This document shows positions 8,095 to 18,093 of a stretch of DNA of 64,000 bases, piece by piece. The stretch spans positions 62,001 through 126,000 of the forward strand of contig CAWGGX010000004.1 of NCBI GenBank assembly GCA_963822215.1. The letters are read 5' to 3'. The translations under genes were made by a program, and so were the position numbers. The notes beneath the pieces are model-generated. The model ran no database searches and had not been told where the DNA came from. It saw nothing but the letters and a program-made list of their open reading frames with translations. The stretch is from Roseiarcus sp963822215 (lineage in GTDB: Bacteria; Pseudomonadota; Alphaproteobacteria; Rhizobiales; Beijerinckiaceae). Positions within the stretch are counted from its first letter, which is position 1. Every line of letters starts with the position of its first letter.

Positions 8095-8688
8095 ATGTCC
8101 ATGCGCAAGGGCGCGGTCTCACGCAGGACGAAGGAGACCAGCATCGAGGTCGGGCTCGACCTGGACGGGACGGGCGTCTCCGAGATTTCGACCGGGGTCG
8201 GCTTCTTCGACCACATGCTCGATCAGCTCGCCCGCCATTCGCTGATCGACATGACCATCCGCGCCGAGGGTGACCGCCATGTCGACGATCACCATACGGT
8301 GGAGGACGTCGGCATCGCGCTCGGGCAGGCCCTCGCCCAGGCCCTCCGCGACAAGAAGGGTCTCACGCGCTACGCCGATTGCCTGCTGCCGATGGACGAA
8401 ACGCTGACCCGCGTCGCCGTCGACGTCTCCGGCCGTCCCTTCCTCGTCTTCCGGACCGAGTTTCCGACCGAGAAGATCGGCGAGTTCGACACCCAGCTCG
8501 TGCGCGAGTTCTTCCAGGCCTTCGCCGGCAACGGCGGGCTGACCCTGCATGTCGAGACGCTGTATGGGATGAACAGCCACCACATCGCGGAGTCGTGCTT
8601 CAAGGGCGTCGCGCGCGCCCTGAAGAGCGCTGTTGCGATCGATCCGCGCCAGTCGGGCAGCGTGCCGTCGACCAAAGGCGCGCTCTAA
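8095..8688 (+). CDS. hisB: Imidazoleglycerol-phosphate dehydratase
   Basis: Sixth step of histidine synthesis: dehydration of imidazole glycerol phosphate to imidazole acetol phosphate. The 197-residue monofunctional form lacks the phosphatase domain of enterobacterial HisB. The two manganese-binding repeats are visible: FFDHML (37-42) with HHTVED (66-71), and the later NSHHIAESCFKGVARAL. It opens the hisBHAF cluster; the gap to hisH is 9 nt. Confidence 0.96.
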   Translation: MSMRKGAVSRRTKETSIEVGLDLDGTGVSEISTGVGFFDHMLDQLARHSLIDMTIRAEGDRHVDDHHTVEDVGIALGQALAQALRDKKGLTRYADCLLPMDETLTRVAVDVSGRPFLVFRTEFPTEKIGEFDTQLVREFFQAFAGNGGLTLHVETLYGMNSHHIAESCFKGVARALKSAVAIDPRQSGSVPSTKGAL

Positions 8689-8697
8689 GGATCGGTC

Positions 8698-9348
8698 ATG
8701 ACCGTCGCCATCATCGACTACGGCTCCGGCAATCTGCACTCGGCGCAGAAGGCCTTCGAGCGCGCCGCGCGCGAGGCGGGACTCGACCGCGCGGTCAAGG
8801 TCACGGCGCGCCCGGAGGACGTGCGCGCCGCCGAGCATGTCGTGCTGCCGGGCGTCGGCGCCTTCGCCGACTGCCGGCGCGGCCTCGACGCCGTTCCCGG
8901 TTTGGTCGAGGCGCTGACGGAGGCGGTGCGAAACGAGGGGAAACCCTTCCTCGGCATCTGCGTCGGCGCGCAACTGCTCGCCAGCCGCGGCCTCGAATAC
9001 GAGGTGGTGTCGGGCCTCGGGTGGATTCCGGGCGACGTCGCCCCGATCCGACCGGACGACCCCGCGCTCAAGATTCCCCACATGGGCTGGAACACGCTCG
9101 ACGTGAAACGCGCCCACCCGGTTCTCGAGGGGATTCCGACCGGGCGCGACGGCCTGCACGCTTATTTCGTCCATTCGTTCCAGATCTATGCCGAAAATCC
9201 CGACGACGTCGTCGCCGCGGCCGATTACGGCGGCCCGGTGACGGCGATCGTGTCGCGCGACAACATCGTCGGCACCCAGTTCCATCCCGAAAAAAGCCAG
9301 ACCCTCGGCCTCAGGCTGATCGCCAATTTCCTGACGTGGCGCCCGTGA
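8698..9348 (+). CDS. hisH: Imidazole glycerol phosphate synthase, glutamine amidotransferase subunit
   Basis: HisH releases ammonia from glutamine and passes it to HisF. This is a class I amidotransferase of 216 residues. The nucleophile is C88 in GICVGAQLL and the His-Glu pair is in TQFHPEKS near the C-terminus; the N-terminal DYGSGNLHS is the family signature. Its stop overlaps the hisA GTG start by 4 nt, indicating translational coupling. Confidence 0.96.
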   Translation: MTVAIIDYGSGNLHSAQKAFERAAREAGLDRAVKVTARPEDVRAAEHVVLPGVGAFADCRRGLDAVPGLVEALTEAVRNEGKPFLGICVGAQLLASRGLEYEVVSGLGWIPGDVAPIRPDDPALKIPHMGWNTLDVKRAHPVLEGIPTGRDGLHAYFVHSFQIYAENPDDVVAAADYGGPVTAIVSRDNIVGTQFHPEKSQTLGLRLIANFLTWRP

Positions 9349-10109
9349 TCCTGTTTCCCGCCATCGACCTCAAGAACGGCGAATGCGTGCGCCTGCTGCG
9401 CGGCGACATGGCGCAGGCGACGGTGTTCAACACGGACCCGGCGGCCCAGGCGCGCGCCTTCGCCGAGCAGGGGTTCGAGTACCTGCATGTCGTGGATCTC
9501 GACGGCGCCTTCGCGGGGCGGCCGGTCAACGCCGAGGCGGTCCGGCGCATCCTTGCGGGCCTCACAATGAAGATGCAGCTCGGCGGCGGCGTGCGCGACA
9601 TGAAGACGGTGCGCGGCTGGCTGGAGGCCGGCGTGACGCGGGTCATCATCGGCACCGCGGCGGTCCACGATCCCGACTTCGTGCGCGAGGCGGCCCGCCT
9701 GTTCCCCGACCGGATCGCGGTCGGGATCGACGCGCGCGACGGCCGGGTCGCCGTCGAGGGCTGGGCCCAGAGCGCCGACGCCTCGGCCCTCGACCTCGGT
9801 CGTCGCTTCGAGGACGCAGGCGTGGCGGCGATCATCTATACGGACATCGCGCGCGACGGCGCGCTTCAGGGGCTCAACCTCGCGAGCACGGTCGCGCTCG
9901 CCGAGGGGCTCTCGATCCCCGTCATCGCCTCGGGCGGCCTCGCCTCGATCGAGGACGTGCGGCGGCTGACCGCGCCCGACTGCGCAAGGCTTGCGGGCGC
10001 GATCGCCGGCCGGGCGCTCTATGACGGTCGGCTCGATCCGGGCGAGGCGCTGGCGCTTCTGCGCGCGAGCGCGGCCCGCGCCAGCCAGGTTGAAGGAGCG
10101 GCGCCGTGA
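9345..10109 (+). CDS. hisA: Phosphoribosylformimino-5-aminoimidazole carboxamide ribotide isomerase
   Basis: HisA performs the Amadori rearrangement of ProFAR to PRFAR in a (beta/alpha)8 barrel. The 254-residue product begins VILFPAIDLKNG, giving the first catalytic Asp; the second sits in the YTDIARDG strand. Two half-barrel phosphate sites are seen (LGGGVRD and ASGGLASIED). I place the start at GTG 9345, which overlaps hisH by 4 nt. The frame is open for 1 kb upstream, but that part lies inside hisB/hisH. The C-terminus overlaps hisF by 4 nt. Confidence 0.95.
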   Translation: MILFPAIDLKNGECVRLLRGDMAQATVFNTDPAAQARAFAEQGFEYLHVVDLDGAFAGRPVNAEAVRRILAGLTMKMQLGGGVRDMKTVRGWLEAGVTRVIIGTAAVHDPDFVREAARLFPDRIAVGIDARDGRVAVEGWAQSADASALDLGRRFEDAGVAAIIYTDIARDGALQGLNLASTVALAEGLSIPVIASGGLASIEDVRRLTAPDCARLAGAIAGRALYDGRLDPGEALALLRASAARASQVEGAAP

Positions 10110-10882
10110 GCCTGAAAGCGCGCGTCATCCCCTGCCTCGACGTCAAGGACGGCCGCGTCGTCAAGGGCGTCAACTTCGTCAACCTGCGCGACGCCGGCGA
10201 TCCGGTCGAGAGCGCCGTCGCCTACGACAGGGCGGGCGCTGACGAGCTCTGCTTCCTCGACATCACCGCAAGCCATGAGGACCGCGGCATCCTGCTCGAC
10301 GTCGTGCGCCGCACGGCCGAGGTCTGTTTCATGCCTCTGACGGTCGGCGGCGGCATACGGACGCCCGACGACATCCGCAAGCTGCTGCTCGCCGGGGCCG
10401 ACAAGGCCTCAATCAATTCGGCGGCGGTCGCCGACCGCCAGTTCGTCCGCGCGGCGGCGGAGAAATTCGGCGGCCAGTGCGTCGTCGTCGCCATCGACGC
10501 CAAGCGCGTCTCGGGCGAGGAAGCGCCCGGCCGGTGGGAGATCTTCACCCACGGCGGACGGCGGCCGACCGGAATCGACGCGGTCGCCTATGCGCGCGAG
10601 GTCGCCGAGCTCGGCGCGGGCGAGATCCTGCTCACCTCGATGGACCGCGACGGCTCGAAGATCGGCTTCGACCTCGAGCTCACCCGCGCGATCGCCGACG
10701 CCGTGCCGATCCCGGTGATCGCCTCGGGCGGCGTCGGCAATCTTGAGCACCTCATCGAAGGGGTGACGGAGGGCCATGCGAGCGCCGTGCTCGCCGCCTC
10801 GATTTTCCATTTTGGCGAATTCACGATCCGCGAGGCGAAGGCCCGTATGGCCGCGGCGGGCATTCCGGTCCGGATGGACTGA
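10106..10882 (+). CDS. hisF: Imidazole glycerol phosphate synthase, cyclase subunit
   Basis: HisF uses HisH-derived ammonia to close the imidazole ring, giving IGP and AICAR. It is a 258-residue (beta/alpha)8 barrel with the first catalytic Asp in IPCLDVKDGRVVKG and the second in LLTSMDRDGSK, plus phosphate sites VGGGIRTPDD and ASGGVGN. The GTG start at 10106 overlaps the hisA stop. hisE, which often follows in this group, is not here; the next gene is ubiE. Confidence 0.96.
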   Translation: MSLKARVIPCLDVKDGRVVKGVNFVNLRDAGDPVESAVAYDRAGADELCFLDITASHEDRGILLDVVRRTAEVCFMPLTVGGGIRTPDDIRKLLLAGADKASINSAAVADRQFVRAAAEKFGGQCVVVAIDAKRVSGEEAPGRWEIFTHGGRRPTGIDAVAYAREVAELGAGEILLTSMDRDGSKIGFDLELTRAIADAVPIPVIASGGVGNLEHLIEGVTEGHASAVLAASIFHFGEFTIREAKARMAAAGIPVRMD

Positions 10883-10942
10883 GCCGGTGTACGGCCGCCG
10901 CCCGGCGCGCTAAAACGCGCCCCGCCTCCACGGAGATTTGCC

Positions 10943-11701
10943 ATGTCCACGAGCCCTGAGCACACGCATTTTGGCGAACGCCGGGTGCGCCTGGAGGAGA
11001 AGCAGGGCCTCGTGGACGCGGTGTTCCACAAGGTCGCCAACCGCTACGACGTGATGAACGACCTGATGTCGTTCGGCCTGCATCGAGTTTGGAAGGACAT
11101 CCTGACCGCCAAGGTTCAGCCGTCGACGTCGCGTCCGTTCAACCATTTGGACGTCGCCGGCGGCACCGGCGACGTCGCCTTCCGCATCGCGAGGGCCGGG
11201 AGCCGCGGGACCCGGGTGACCGTCGCCGACATCAACGCCGACATGCTGCGCGTCGGCGCCGAACGCGCCAGGAAACGCGGGCTCGAGGGCCGCGTGTCTT
11301 TCGTCGAGGCCAACGCCGAGGAACTGCCGTTCGGCGACGGCGAATTCGACGCCTACACGATCGCCTTCGGCATCCGCAACGTGCCTCGGATCGACAGGGC
11401 GCTCGCCGAGGCCTTTCGCGTGCTCAGGCGCGGCGGACGGTTCCTCTGCCTCGAGTTCTCGCAGGTCGACCTGCCGGTTCTCGATCGGGCCTACGACGCT
11501 TACTCGTACGCCGCCATTCCGGCGATGGGCAAGGTCGTCACAGGCGACGGCGCGCCCTACCGCTATCTGGTCGAGTCGATTCGGAAATTTCCCTCCGCCG
11601 AGCCGTTCTCCGACATGATCGCCCGGGCCGGATTTTCCCGTGTGAGCTTCGTCCGCCTCACCGGCGGGGTGGTCGCGATCCACTCGGGCTGGAAGCTCTG
11701 A
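10943..11701 (+). CDS. ubiE: Demethylmenaquinone/ubiquinone C-methyltransferase
   Basis: SAM-dependent C-methylation of the quinone ring in ubiquinone synthesis. The 252-residue protein has UbiE hallmarks: VDAVFHKVANRYDVMNDLMS near the N-terminus, SAM motif I DVAGGTGDVAFR (about 70-81), and the second UbiE signature in the AFGIRNVPRIDRAL stretch. The ATG at 10943 has GGAG upstream. It is followed 3 nt later by ubiB, a conserved pair in alphaproteobacteria. Confidence 0.95.
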   Translation: MSTSPEHTHFGERRVRLEEKQGLVDAVFHKVANRYDVMNDLMSFGLHRVWKDILTAKVQPSTSRPFNHLDVAGGTGDVAFRIARAGSRGTRVTVADINADMLRVGAERARKRGLEGRVSFVEANAEELPFGDGEFDAYTIAFGIRNVPRIDRALAEAFRVLRRGGRFLCLEFSQVDLPVLDRAYDAYSYAAIPAMGKVVTGDGAPYRYLVESIRKFPSAEPFSDMIARAGFSRVSFVRLTGGVVAIHSGWKL

Positions 11702-11704
11702 TTC

Positions 11705-13252
11705 ATGTCGATCTTCGCCGCGGTCGGTCACGGCCTGAGGCTCGCGCACGCAGGCTTCGTGTTCGCGCGCGAGGGGGCGTTCGTCGACGTCGACCCGACT
11801 TTGGTCCCACCGGGGGGGCGACTGCCGCTGGCGCTCGCCAACCTGATCGCCCGGCGCGGCGTGAGCGGACTTGCCGGGCTTTCGCGCGCCATCGACCGGC
11901 TCGGGCCCTCCTATGTCAAGATGGGGCAGTTCCTGTCGACCCGGCCAGACATCGTCGGGACCCGGGTCGCCCTCGAACTCGAGAGCCTTCAGGACCACGT
12001 GACGCCGATGGGCCGCCAGGCGGCGGTCGACATCATCGAGGCCGCATTTGGCGCGAAGATCGACACGGTCTTTGAAAAATTCGGCGAGCCGGTGGCCGCG
12101 GCCTCGATCGCGCAGGTCCACCGCGCCGCGGTCACGACGCCGGAGGGCCGGCGTGATGTGGCGGTCAAGGTGCTGCGCTCCGGCGTCGAGCGGCGCTTCG
12201 CCCGCGATCTCACAGACATGTTCTTCGCCGCGCGGCTCGCTGAGCGCGTCGCGCCGGTGATGCGCCGCCTGCGCCTCGTCCAGGTCGTCGAGACGCTTGC
12301 GCGCTCGGTCAGGATGGAGATGGACTTCCGACTCGAAGCGGCGGCGGCGTCGGAGTTCGCGGAGAACTCGAAGGACGACCCCGACATCCGGGCCCCGACA
12401 ATCGACTGGGACCGCACCACCCGCGAAGTGATGACAATGGAGTGGGTGGACGGGACACCGCTCGCCGACCGGGAGCGGCTCGCGGCGCTCGGGTTCGACC
12501 CGCGGGCGCTGGCGCGGGCGCTGATCCAGACCTTCCTCCGCCATGCGCTAAGGGACGGGTTCTTCCACGCTGACATGCACCAGGGGAATTTCTTCATAGA
12601 TTCGGCGGGGCGCATCGTCGCCGTCGATTTCGGCATCATGGGCCGCCTCGGGCGCAAGGAGCGGCGCTTCCTCGCCGAGATCCTGTACGGCTTCATCCGG
12701 CGCGACTATCAGCGCGTCGCCGAGGTTCATTTCGAGGCCGGCTATGTGCCCAGCCTCCACCGGGTCGAAGACTTCGCCCAGGCGATCCGCGCCATCGGCG
12801 AGCCGATCCATTCGCGCACCGCCGACCAGATCTCGATGGCGAAGCTGCTGACGCTGCTGTTCGAGGTCACAGCGCTGTTCGACATGCAAACCCGCGTCGA
12901 GCTCGTCATGCTGCAAAAGACGATGGTCGTCGTCGAGGGCGTGGCGCGCAAGCTTGATCCCCAACTGAACATGTGGTCGACGTCGGAGCCCGTCGTCAGC
13001 GCCTGGATTCTGGAGAATCTCGGGCCGAAGGGGCGCATGGAGGACGCCGGCCGCGGCGTCGCCTCGCTCCTCGCGCTGATCGCCGACGCGCCCCGGCGCC
13101 TTGAGAATGTTGCCGGAAAGCTGGAGGCCTTTGAGGTTGAAGCGCGCGACACGCCGCCGCGGCTTGAGGCGGCCGCGGTCCGGATCACTCATTTCATATA
13201 CGGCGCGCTCTTCACACTCTTGTTATTTGCGCTCGGTCGATGGATTTTGTAG
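11705..13252 (+). CDS. ubiB: ABC1/UbiB atypical kinase for ubiquinone biosynthesis
   Basis: A membrane-associated atypical kinase/ATPase needed for ubiquinone synthesis. The 515-residue protein has the UbiB KxGQ motif in YVKMGQFLSTRPD (about 70-82), the Ala-rich nucleotide loop AAASIAQVHRA, a catalytic region around DMHQGNFF, and the metal aspartate in VDFGIMG. It ends with a hydrophobic membrane helix (ALFTLLLFALGRWIL). It is probably co-transcribed with ubiE. Confidence 0.94.
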   Translation: MSIFAAVGHGLRLAHAGFVFAREGAFVDVDPTLVPPGGRLPLALANLIARRGVSGLAGLSRAIDRLGPSYVKMGQFLSTRPDIVGTRVALELESLQDHVTPMGRQAAVDIIEAAFGAKIDTVFEKFGEPVAAASIAQVHRAAVTTPEGRRDVAVKVLRSGVERRFARDLTDMFFAARLAERVAPVMRRLRLVQVVETLARSVRMEMDFRLEAAAASEFAENSKDDPDIRAPTIDWDRTTREVMTMEWVDGTPLADRERLAALGFDPRALARALIQTFLRHALRDGFFHADMHQGNFFIDSAGRIVAVDFGIMGRLGRKERRFLAEILYGFIRRDYQRVAEVHFEAGYVPSLHRVEDFAQAIRAIGEPIHSRTADQISMAKLLTLLFEVTALFDMQTRVELVMLQKTMVVVEGVARKLDPQLNMWSTSEPVVSAWILENLGPKGRMEDAGRGVASLLALIADAPRRLENVAGKLEAFEVEARDTPPRLEAAAVRITHFIYGALFTLLLFALGRWIL

Positions 13253-13429
13253 CGGGTTTACCTGAATCGCGATGCCATTCGGACGTCTACGGGATCGCGA
13301 GACACGAGGGCATAAGCGCCGAACCCGTGACTCGGGGAGCAGAAGACGAGGACGCGCCCGGTTGCGTCGCAGGGCGGTCGAAGAACAACTTCAGGTCCGT
13401 GCAATTTGTGCTAACATGTTTGCATCAGC

Positions 13430-14659
13430 ATGGCTATGAATTCGATTCGCATATCCGAAGCGCGCATCCTGCTCGTCATCAGCGGCGGGATTGCAGCCTA
13501 TAAGGCGCTTGAGCTCATCCGTCGCCTTAGGGATCGAGGCGCGGCGGTCAAGGTCGTGATGACGGCGGCCGCGCGCGAGTTCATCACGCCGCTGTCGGCC
13601 GCGACGCTGAGCGGCCAGCCCGTCCGGCACGAGCTTTTCAGTCTGACCGACGAAGCGCTGATCGGCCATATCGAGCTTTCCCGGTCAGCCGACCTCGTCG
13701 TCGTCGCCCCGGCAAGCGCCAACCTGCTTGCGCGCATGGCGGGAGGCCTCGCCGACGACCTTGTCACCACGCTTCTGCTGGCGACCGACAAGCGGGTGCT
13801 CGTCGCTCCGGCGATGAACGTGCGGATGTGGCTGCACCCGGCGACCCAGCGGAATATCGAGCGGCTGAAGGGCGACGGCGTCGCATTCGTCGGCCCGGAC
13901 GACGGTCCCATGGCCTGCGGCGAGTTTGGTCCCGGCCGGATGGCTGAGCCGCCGGCGATCGTCGAGGCGATCGAATCAGCGCTGTCGGCCGGCCTCCAGG
14001 GGCCTCTCTCCGGCCGCCATGTCATCGTGACTTCCGGTCCGACCTACGAGGCGATCGACCCGGTCCGGTTTATCGGCAACCGGTCCTCCGGACGCCAAGG
14101 CCATGCAATTGCGCAAGCCGCCGTTGGCGCCGGCGCAAAGGTGACGCTGGTCGCCGGACCGGTTTCGCTTCCGGATCCGCCCGGCGCAACGGTGGTCCAC
14201 GTCGAGTCGGCGCGTGAAATGCAGGCGGCGGTTGCGGCCGCCCTGCCGGCCGACGCCTTCATCGGAGCGGCCGCGGTGGCCGATTGGCGAGTCGACCACG
14301 TCGAATCCGCAAAGTTAAAGAAAGGCGACGAAGGACCGCCAACACTCCGCATGGTGGAAAATCCCGATATACTTGCGGGGGTCGCCAAGAATGCCACCAG
14401 AAGGCCGTCTGTTGTGGTTGGCTTTGCTGCCGAGACGGATCGCGTGCTCGAGAACGCGAAAGCGAAATTGACGCGGAAGGGCTGTGATCTCATCGTCGCC
14501 AATAGTGTGGCGAACGGAACCACAACTTTCGGCGGAGAATTCAATGAGGTCCAGATGATCAGCGCGGACGGGGTCGAATCCTGGCCGTCGATGAGCAAGG
14601 CGGCCGTGGCCGACCGCATTGTCGCCCGGCTGGCTTCGGAGCTTGCAAAGCGTCCATGA
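13430..14659 (+). CDS. coaBC: Bifunctional phosphopantothenoylcysteine decarboxylase/phosphopantothenate-cysteine ligase
   Basis: Two consecutive steps of CoA synthesis. The N-terminal FMN-dependent CoaC domain (about 1-180) has ISGGIAAYKALELIRRL, the PAMNVRMW motif and the substrate-loop cysteine in ACGEFGPGRM. The C-terminal CoaB ligase domain has TSGPTYEAIDPVRFIGNRSS and the KLKK segment. At 409 residues it is full length. It is coupled to dut by a 4-nt overlap. The 177 bp upstream of the gene hold no other gene. Confidence 0.95.
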   Translation: MAMNSIRISEARILLVISGGIAAYKALELIRRLRDRGAAVKVVMTAAAREFITPLSAATLSGQPVRHELFSLTDEALIGHIELSRSADLVVVAPASANLLARMAGGLADDLVTTLLLATDKRVLVAPAMNVRMWLHPATQRNIERLKGDGVAFVGPDDGPMACGEFGPGRMAEPPAIVEAIESALSAGLQGPLSGRHVIVTSGPTYEAIDPVRFIGNRSSGRQGHAIAQAAVGAGAKVTLVAGPVSLPDPPGATVVHVESAREMQAAVAAALPADAFIGAAAVADWRVDHVESAKLKKGDEGPPTLRMVENPDILAGVAKNATRRPSVVVGFAAETDRVLENAKAKLTRKGCDLIVANSVANGTTTFGGEFNEVQMISADGVESWPSMSKAAVADRIVARLASELAKRP

Positions 14660-15120
14660 TCTCAGTTATTTACAAACGACTTTCGCACAGTGAGGGCTTG
14701 CAATTGCCGGCCTATGCGAGTGAAGATGCGGCGGGGATGGATTTGGTCGCCGCCTTACCGCCGGGGGAGGAGGTTGTTCTGGCTCCGGGCGCTCGGGCTT
14801 TGATACCGACCGGCTTGGCGATCGAGTTGCCCAAGGGTTTTGAAGCGCAGATCAGGCCTCGTTCGGGCTTGGCTCTGCGTGAGGGAATTACCGTTCTCAA
14901 TAGTCCGGGAACCATCGATGCCGATTATCGAGGAGAGATCGGCGTCATCCTCATCAATTTTGGAACCAAACCTTTTGTCGTTCGGCGTGGCGCGCGCATA
15001 GCGCAAATCGTCGTTTGTCCTGTGGAACGCGTCGTCCTGATTGCGGGCGAGCGGCTCACTGCGAGCGTCCGGGGCTTGAACGGATTTGGCTCTACCGGGC
15101 CCTCATCGGAGGAGTGTTAA
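14656..15120 (+). CDS. dut: dUTP diphosphatase
   Basis: Trimeric dUTPase hydrolysing dUTP to dUMP and diphosphate. All five motifs are present in 154 residues: AGMDL (1), PRSGLA (2), GTIDADYRGEI (3, with the uracil-site residues), RIAQIV (4), and the C-terminal arm RGLNGFGSTG (5). The ATG overlaps the coaBC stop. A good SD for the following Rrf2 gene (GGAGGAG) lies in its last codons. Confidence 0.95.
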   Translation: MISVIYKRLSHSEGLQLPAYASEDAAGMDLVAALPPGEEVVLAPGARALIPTGLAIELPKGFEAQIRPRSGLALREGITVLNSPGTIDADYRGEIGVILINFGTKPFVVRRGARIAQIVVCPVERVVLIAGERLTASVRGLNGFGSTGPSSEEC

Positions 15121-15121
15121 G

Positions 15122-15574
15122 ATGAACCTGCTGTCGCGACGGAGCGTTCTCGCCATCGCCGCCGTTGTCGATGTCGCGCTGCATTCGAGGTCTGCGCCGG
15201 TTGCGGCGAAAGCCCTCGCAGCACGCCACAAGCTGCCTCCCCGTCACCTGGAGACTTTGCTCCAGGGGCTCGTTCACGCCAAAATTCTCAAAGGCGTGCG
15301 CGGACCGCGGGGCGGCTACGAGCTCGCGCGCGAACGCCGGCGCATCACCGTCGGCGAAATCGTCCGCACGGCCATGTCGCTGAGCACCGCCGATCCGGAC
15401 GATCTGGGCGCGAACTCGCTGCTTCTGGAGCGCGTTATCGACCCGACCGTCAAAAAGGCGGGCGAGACGTTTCTCGCCAACCTGGACGCCATCACTGTCG
15501 AGAGCATGTGCGAAACGGCCGAACACGCCCACGTGCTCGACGACAAGAAGGCCGCGGGCGATTTTGCTATCTAG
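15122..15574 (+). CDS. Rrf2 family transcriptional regulator, probable cysteine/sulfur regulator
   Basis: A 150-residue Rrf2 winged-helix protein, with LETLLQGLVHAKILKGVRG and the GPRGGYELARE wing. It has a single cysteine (in SMCETAE), so it lacks the three-Cys cluster of IscR/NsrR and cannot bind an iron-sulfur cluster in the usual way. That matches the CymR type, which senses cysteine status through cysteine synthase. It sits 100 nt upstream of cysK on the same strand, with a strong palindrome between them, so it probably controls cysK and itself. Confidence 0.82.
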   Translation: MNLLSRRSVLAIAAVVDVALHSRSAPVAAKALAARHKLPPRHLETLLQGLVHAKILKGVRGPRGGYELARERRRITVGEIVRTAMSLSTADPDDLGANSLLLERVIDPTVKKAGETFLANLDAITVESMCETAEHAHVLDDKKAAGDFAI

Positions 15575-15579
15575 CATCG

Positions 15580-15613
15580 ATATAACCGACGTTATATAGA
15601 ACGACCTCGGTTA
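15580..15613. promoter_or_regulatory. Palindromic operator candidate between rrf2 gene and cysK
   Basis: ATATAAC-CGAC-GTTATAT (15580-15597) is a perfect 7-bp inverted repeat. A second inverted pair, TAACCGA (15583-15589) and TCGGTTA (15607-15613), overlaps it. This arrangement is well placed for an Rrf2 dimer to block cysK transcription. Confidence 0.6.
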
Positions 15614-15674
15614 AAGTGTCGCCGGGCCGCGCCCTTGAGGCGCTTGTCCGGCGTCGCTGACGGAGGAGTTCGCG

Positions 15675-16649
<975 letters not shown>

Positions 16650-16777
16650 AAGGCCCCCCGCATCCGTTCTCCGCGGCGCTCGCACAAGAAATTAATGTCT
16701 TCGCATGTCGCAATAGGCGATAAGCGACGGGTTGCGTCGGCGCCGTTCGCCGCCCATCCGGCGTTGCGGGGGATCTC

Positions 16778-17404
16778 GTGGATCGCAGGGGTTTTCTTTC
16801 GGCGCTGTCGCTGGCCGGCGCATCGATCTTGACGGCGACGACAGGGTCTGAGCCCGCGCAATCAAACGCGGTCGACGTTCGCGCGATCCTGGACGATCCC
16901 GACGCTCCCGTGGGCGGAAACCCGGCCGGCGACGTCACAATCGTCGCCTATGTCGACTACAACTGCCCGTTCTGCAAACGGTCGGAGCCCGATCTCCAGC
17001 GGCTCGTCTCGACCGACGGGCGGATCCGACTCATCTACAAGGACTGGCCAGTTCTGGCGAAAAGCTCGGTCACTGGCGCGCGTCTCGCTCTCGCCGCCAA
17101 ATATCAGGAGAAGTACGAGGCCGCGCACGCCGCCCTGATGGCCCTGCACGGACGCGGCCCGGATGAGGCGATGCGCGACGCCGTCGCGGCCGCGGGCGTC
17201 GACACGGCGCAACTCGACAAGGATCTCGACGCTCACAGCGACGCGATCATGGACCTCATTCGGCGCAACGCCGCGCAGGCGGACGCGCTCCAACTGAAGG
17301 GCACACCCGTCTACCTCATTGGGCCCTATATCGCGGCCGAGGCGCTGACCTACGACGAGTTCGCCGACGCGGTGGCGGAGTTCCGGGCACACATGGGCAG
17401 GTGA
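16778..17404 (+). CDS. DsbA-family thioredoxin-like protein, exported
   Basis: A periplasmic thiol-disulfide oxidoreductase of 208 residues. The start is GTG (16778) after a G-rich SD. The leader DRRGFLSALSLAGA contains an RRxFL pattern that could be a Tat signal. The active site is C63-P-F-C66 in VDYNCPFCKRSEP, and the cis-proline loop is KGTPVYLIG. The compact DsbA insertion and the lack of a separate dimerisation domain point to the Com1/DSBA group, not DsbC/G. The partner is unknown; it may oxidise or repair exported proteins. Confidence 0.88.
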   Translation: MDRRGFLSALSLAGASILTATTGSEPAQSNAVDVRAILDDPDAPVGGNPAGDVTIVAYVDYNCPFCKRSEPDLQRLVSTDGRIRLIYKDWPVLAKSSVTGARLALAAKYQEKYEAAHAALMALHGRGPDEAMRDAVAAAGVDTAQLDKDLDAHSDAIMDLIRRNAAQADALQLKGTPVYLIGPYIAAEALTYDEFADAVAEFRAHMGR

Positions 17405-17453
17405 GATCCGCGAGCGATCAGCCAGCGGGCGGCTCCGTCGAACGGAGCGACCC

Positions 17454-17756
17454 CTACCCGGCGCCGCTGTCAGGTCCGTCAGCAGCGGTCGGCCCGGCGG
17501 CTGGCGCGAGAAAATAAGGTTCGACCGATCCGGTCAGCTTGATCAGCAACGGATTGCCCCTGCGGTCCCGGGTTTTGCCGACCGGGGCGCGAATCCAGCT
17601 CTCGCTGACGCAATATTCCTCGACGTCGTGACGCTCCACGCCGCGGAACCGGATGCCGATGCCGCGCGCCAGCGTCGCCTCGTCATAGAACGGACTCGCC
17701 GGATCGACGCTGAGCCGATCGGGAGGGCAATCGGTCGGAAGGCTCGGCTCGCTCAT
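17454..17756 (-). CDS. DUF3297 family protein
   Basis: A 100-residue soluble protein with the DUF3297 pattern: DRLSVDPASPFYDEATLARG, then IRFRGVERHDVEEYCVSESW and NPLLIKLTGSVEPYF. The function is unknown. I start it at ATG 17756; a TTG at 17771 is possible. It sits between the dsbA-like gene (convergent) and rpsT (same strand). Confidence 0.85.
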   Translation of the reverse strand: MSEPSLPTDCPPDRLSVDPASPFYDEATLARGIGIRFRGVERHDVEEYCVSESWIRAPVGKTRDRRGNPLLIKLTGSVEPYFLAPAAGPTAADGPDSGAG

Positions 17757-17826
17757 CGCGGCGTCCGTCAACTCGTGCGCCCGCTGCGGGTCGAGCCGGC
17801 GCGGGGACGGTCATTCCGAGCGGGGC

Positions 17827-18093
17827 TCAGACGGCGAGAGCCTTGACGCGCTTGGTCAGGCGCGAAATCTTGCGCGAGGCGGCATTGCGGTGAACAATGC
17901 CCTTCTGAGCGGCGCGCGCCAACTTCGGCTCGGCCGCGTGCAGGGCCTCCGTCGCCGCCTTCGGGTCCTTGGCGGCAAGCGCCTCCTCGACCTTGCGGAC
18001 GTAGGTGCGCATTTCGCTGCGGCGCGACTTGTTGACCGCGGTGCGGCGGATGGTCTGGCGAGCGGCTTTTTGGGCCGACTTGGTATTGGCCAT
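17827..18093 (-). CDS. rpsT: 30S ribosomal protein S20
   Basis: A small basic, helical primary-binding protein of the 30S subunit. The 88 residues begin ANTKSAQKAARQTIRR, with the S20 signature KGIVHRNAASRKISRLTKRV near the C-terminus. In many Hyphomicrobiales rpsT neighbours dnaA; here the upstream side is occupied by a repeat and an IS-disrupted cluster. Confidence 0.97.
   Translation of the reverse strand: MANTKSAQKAARQTIRRTAVNKSRRSEMRTYVRKVEEALAAKDPKAATEALHAAEPKLARAAQKGIVHRNAASRKISRLTKRVKALAV

Noticed and set aside
8379..9344. Upstream extension of the hisA frame
   Set aside because: Lies inside hisB and hisH in a different frame; hisA has a coupled GTG at 9345.
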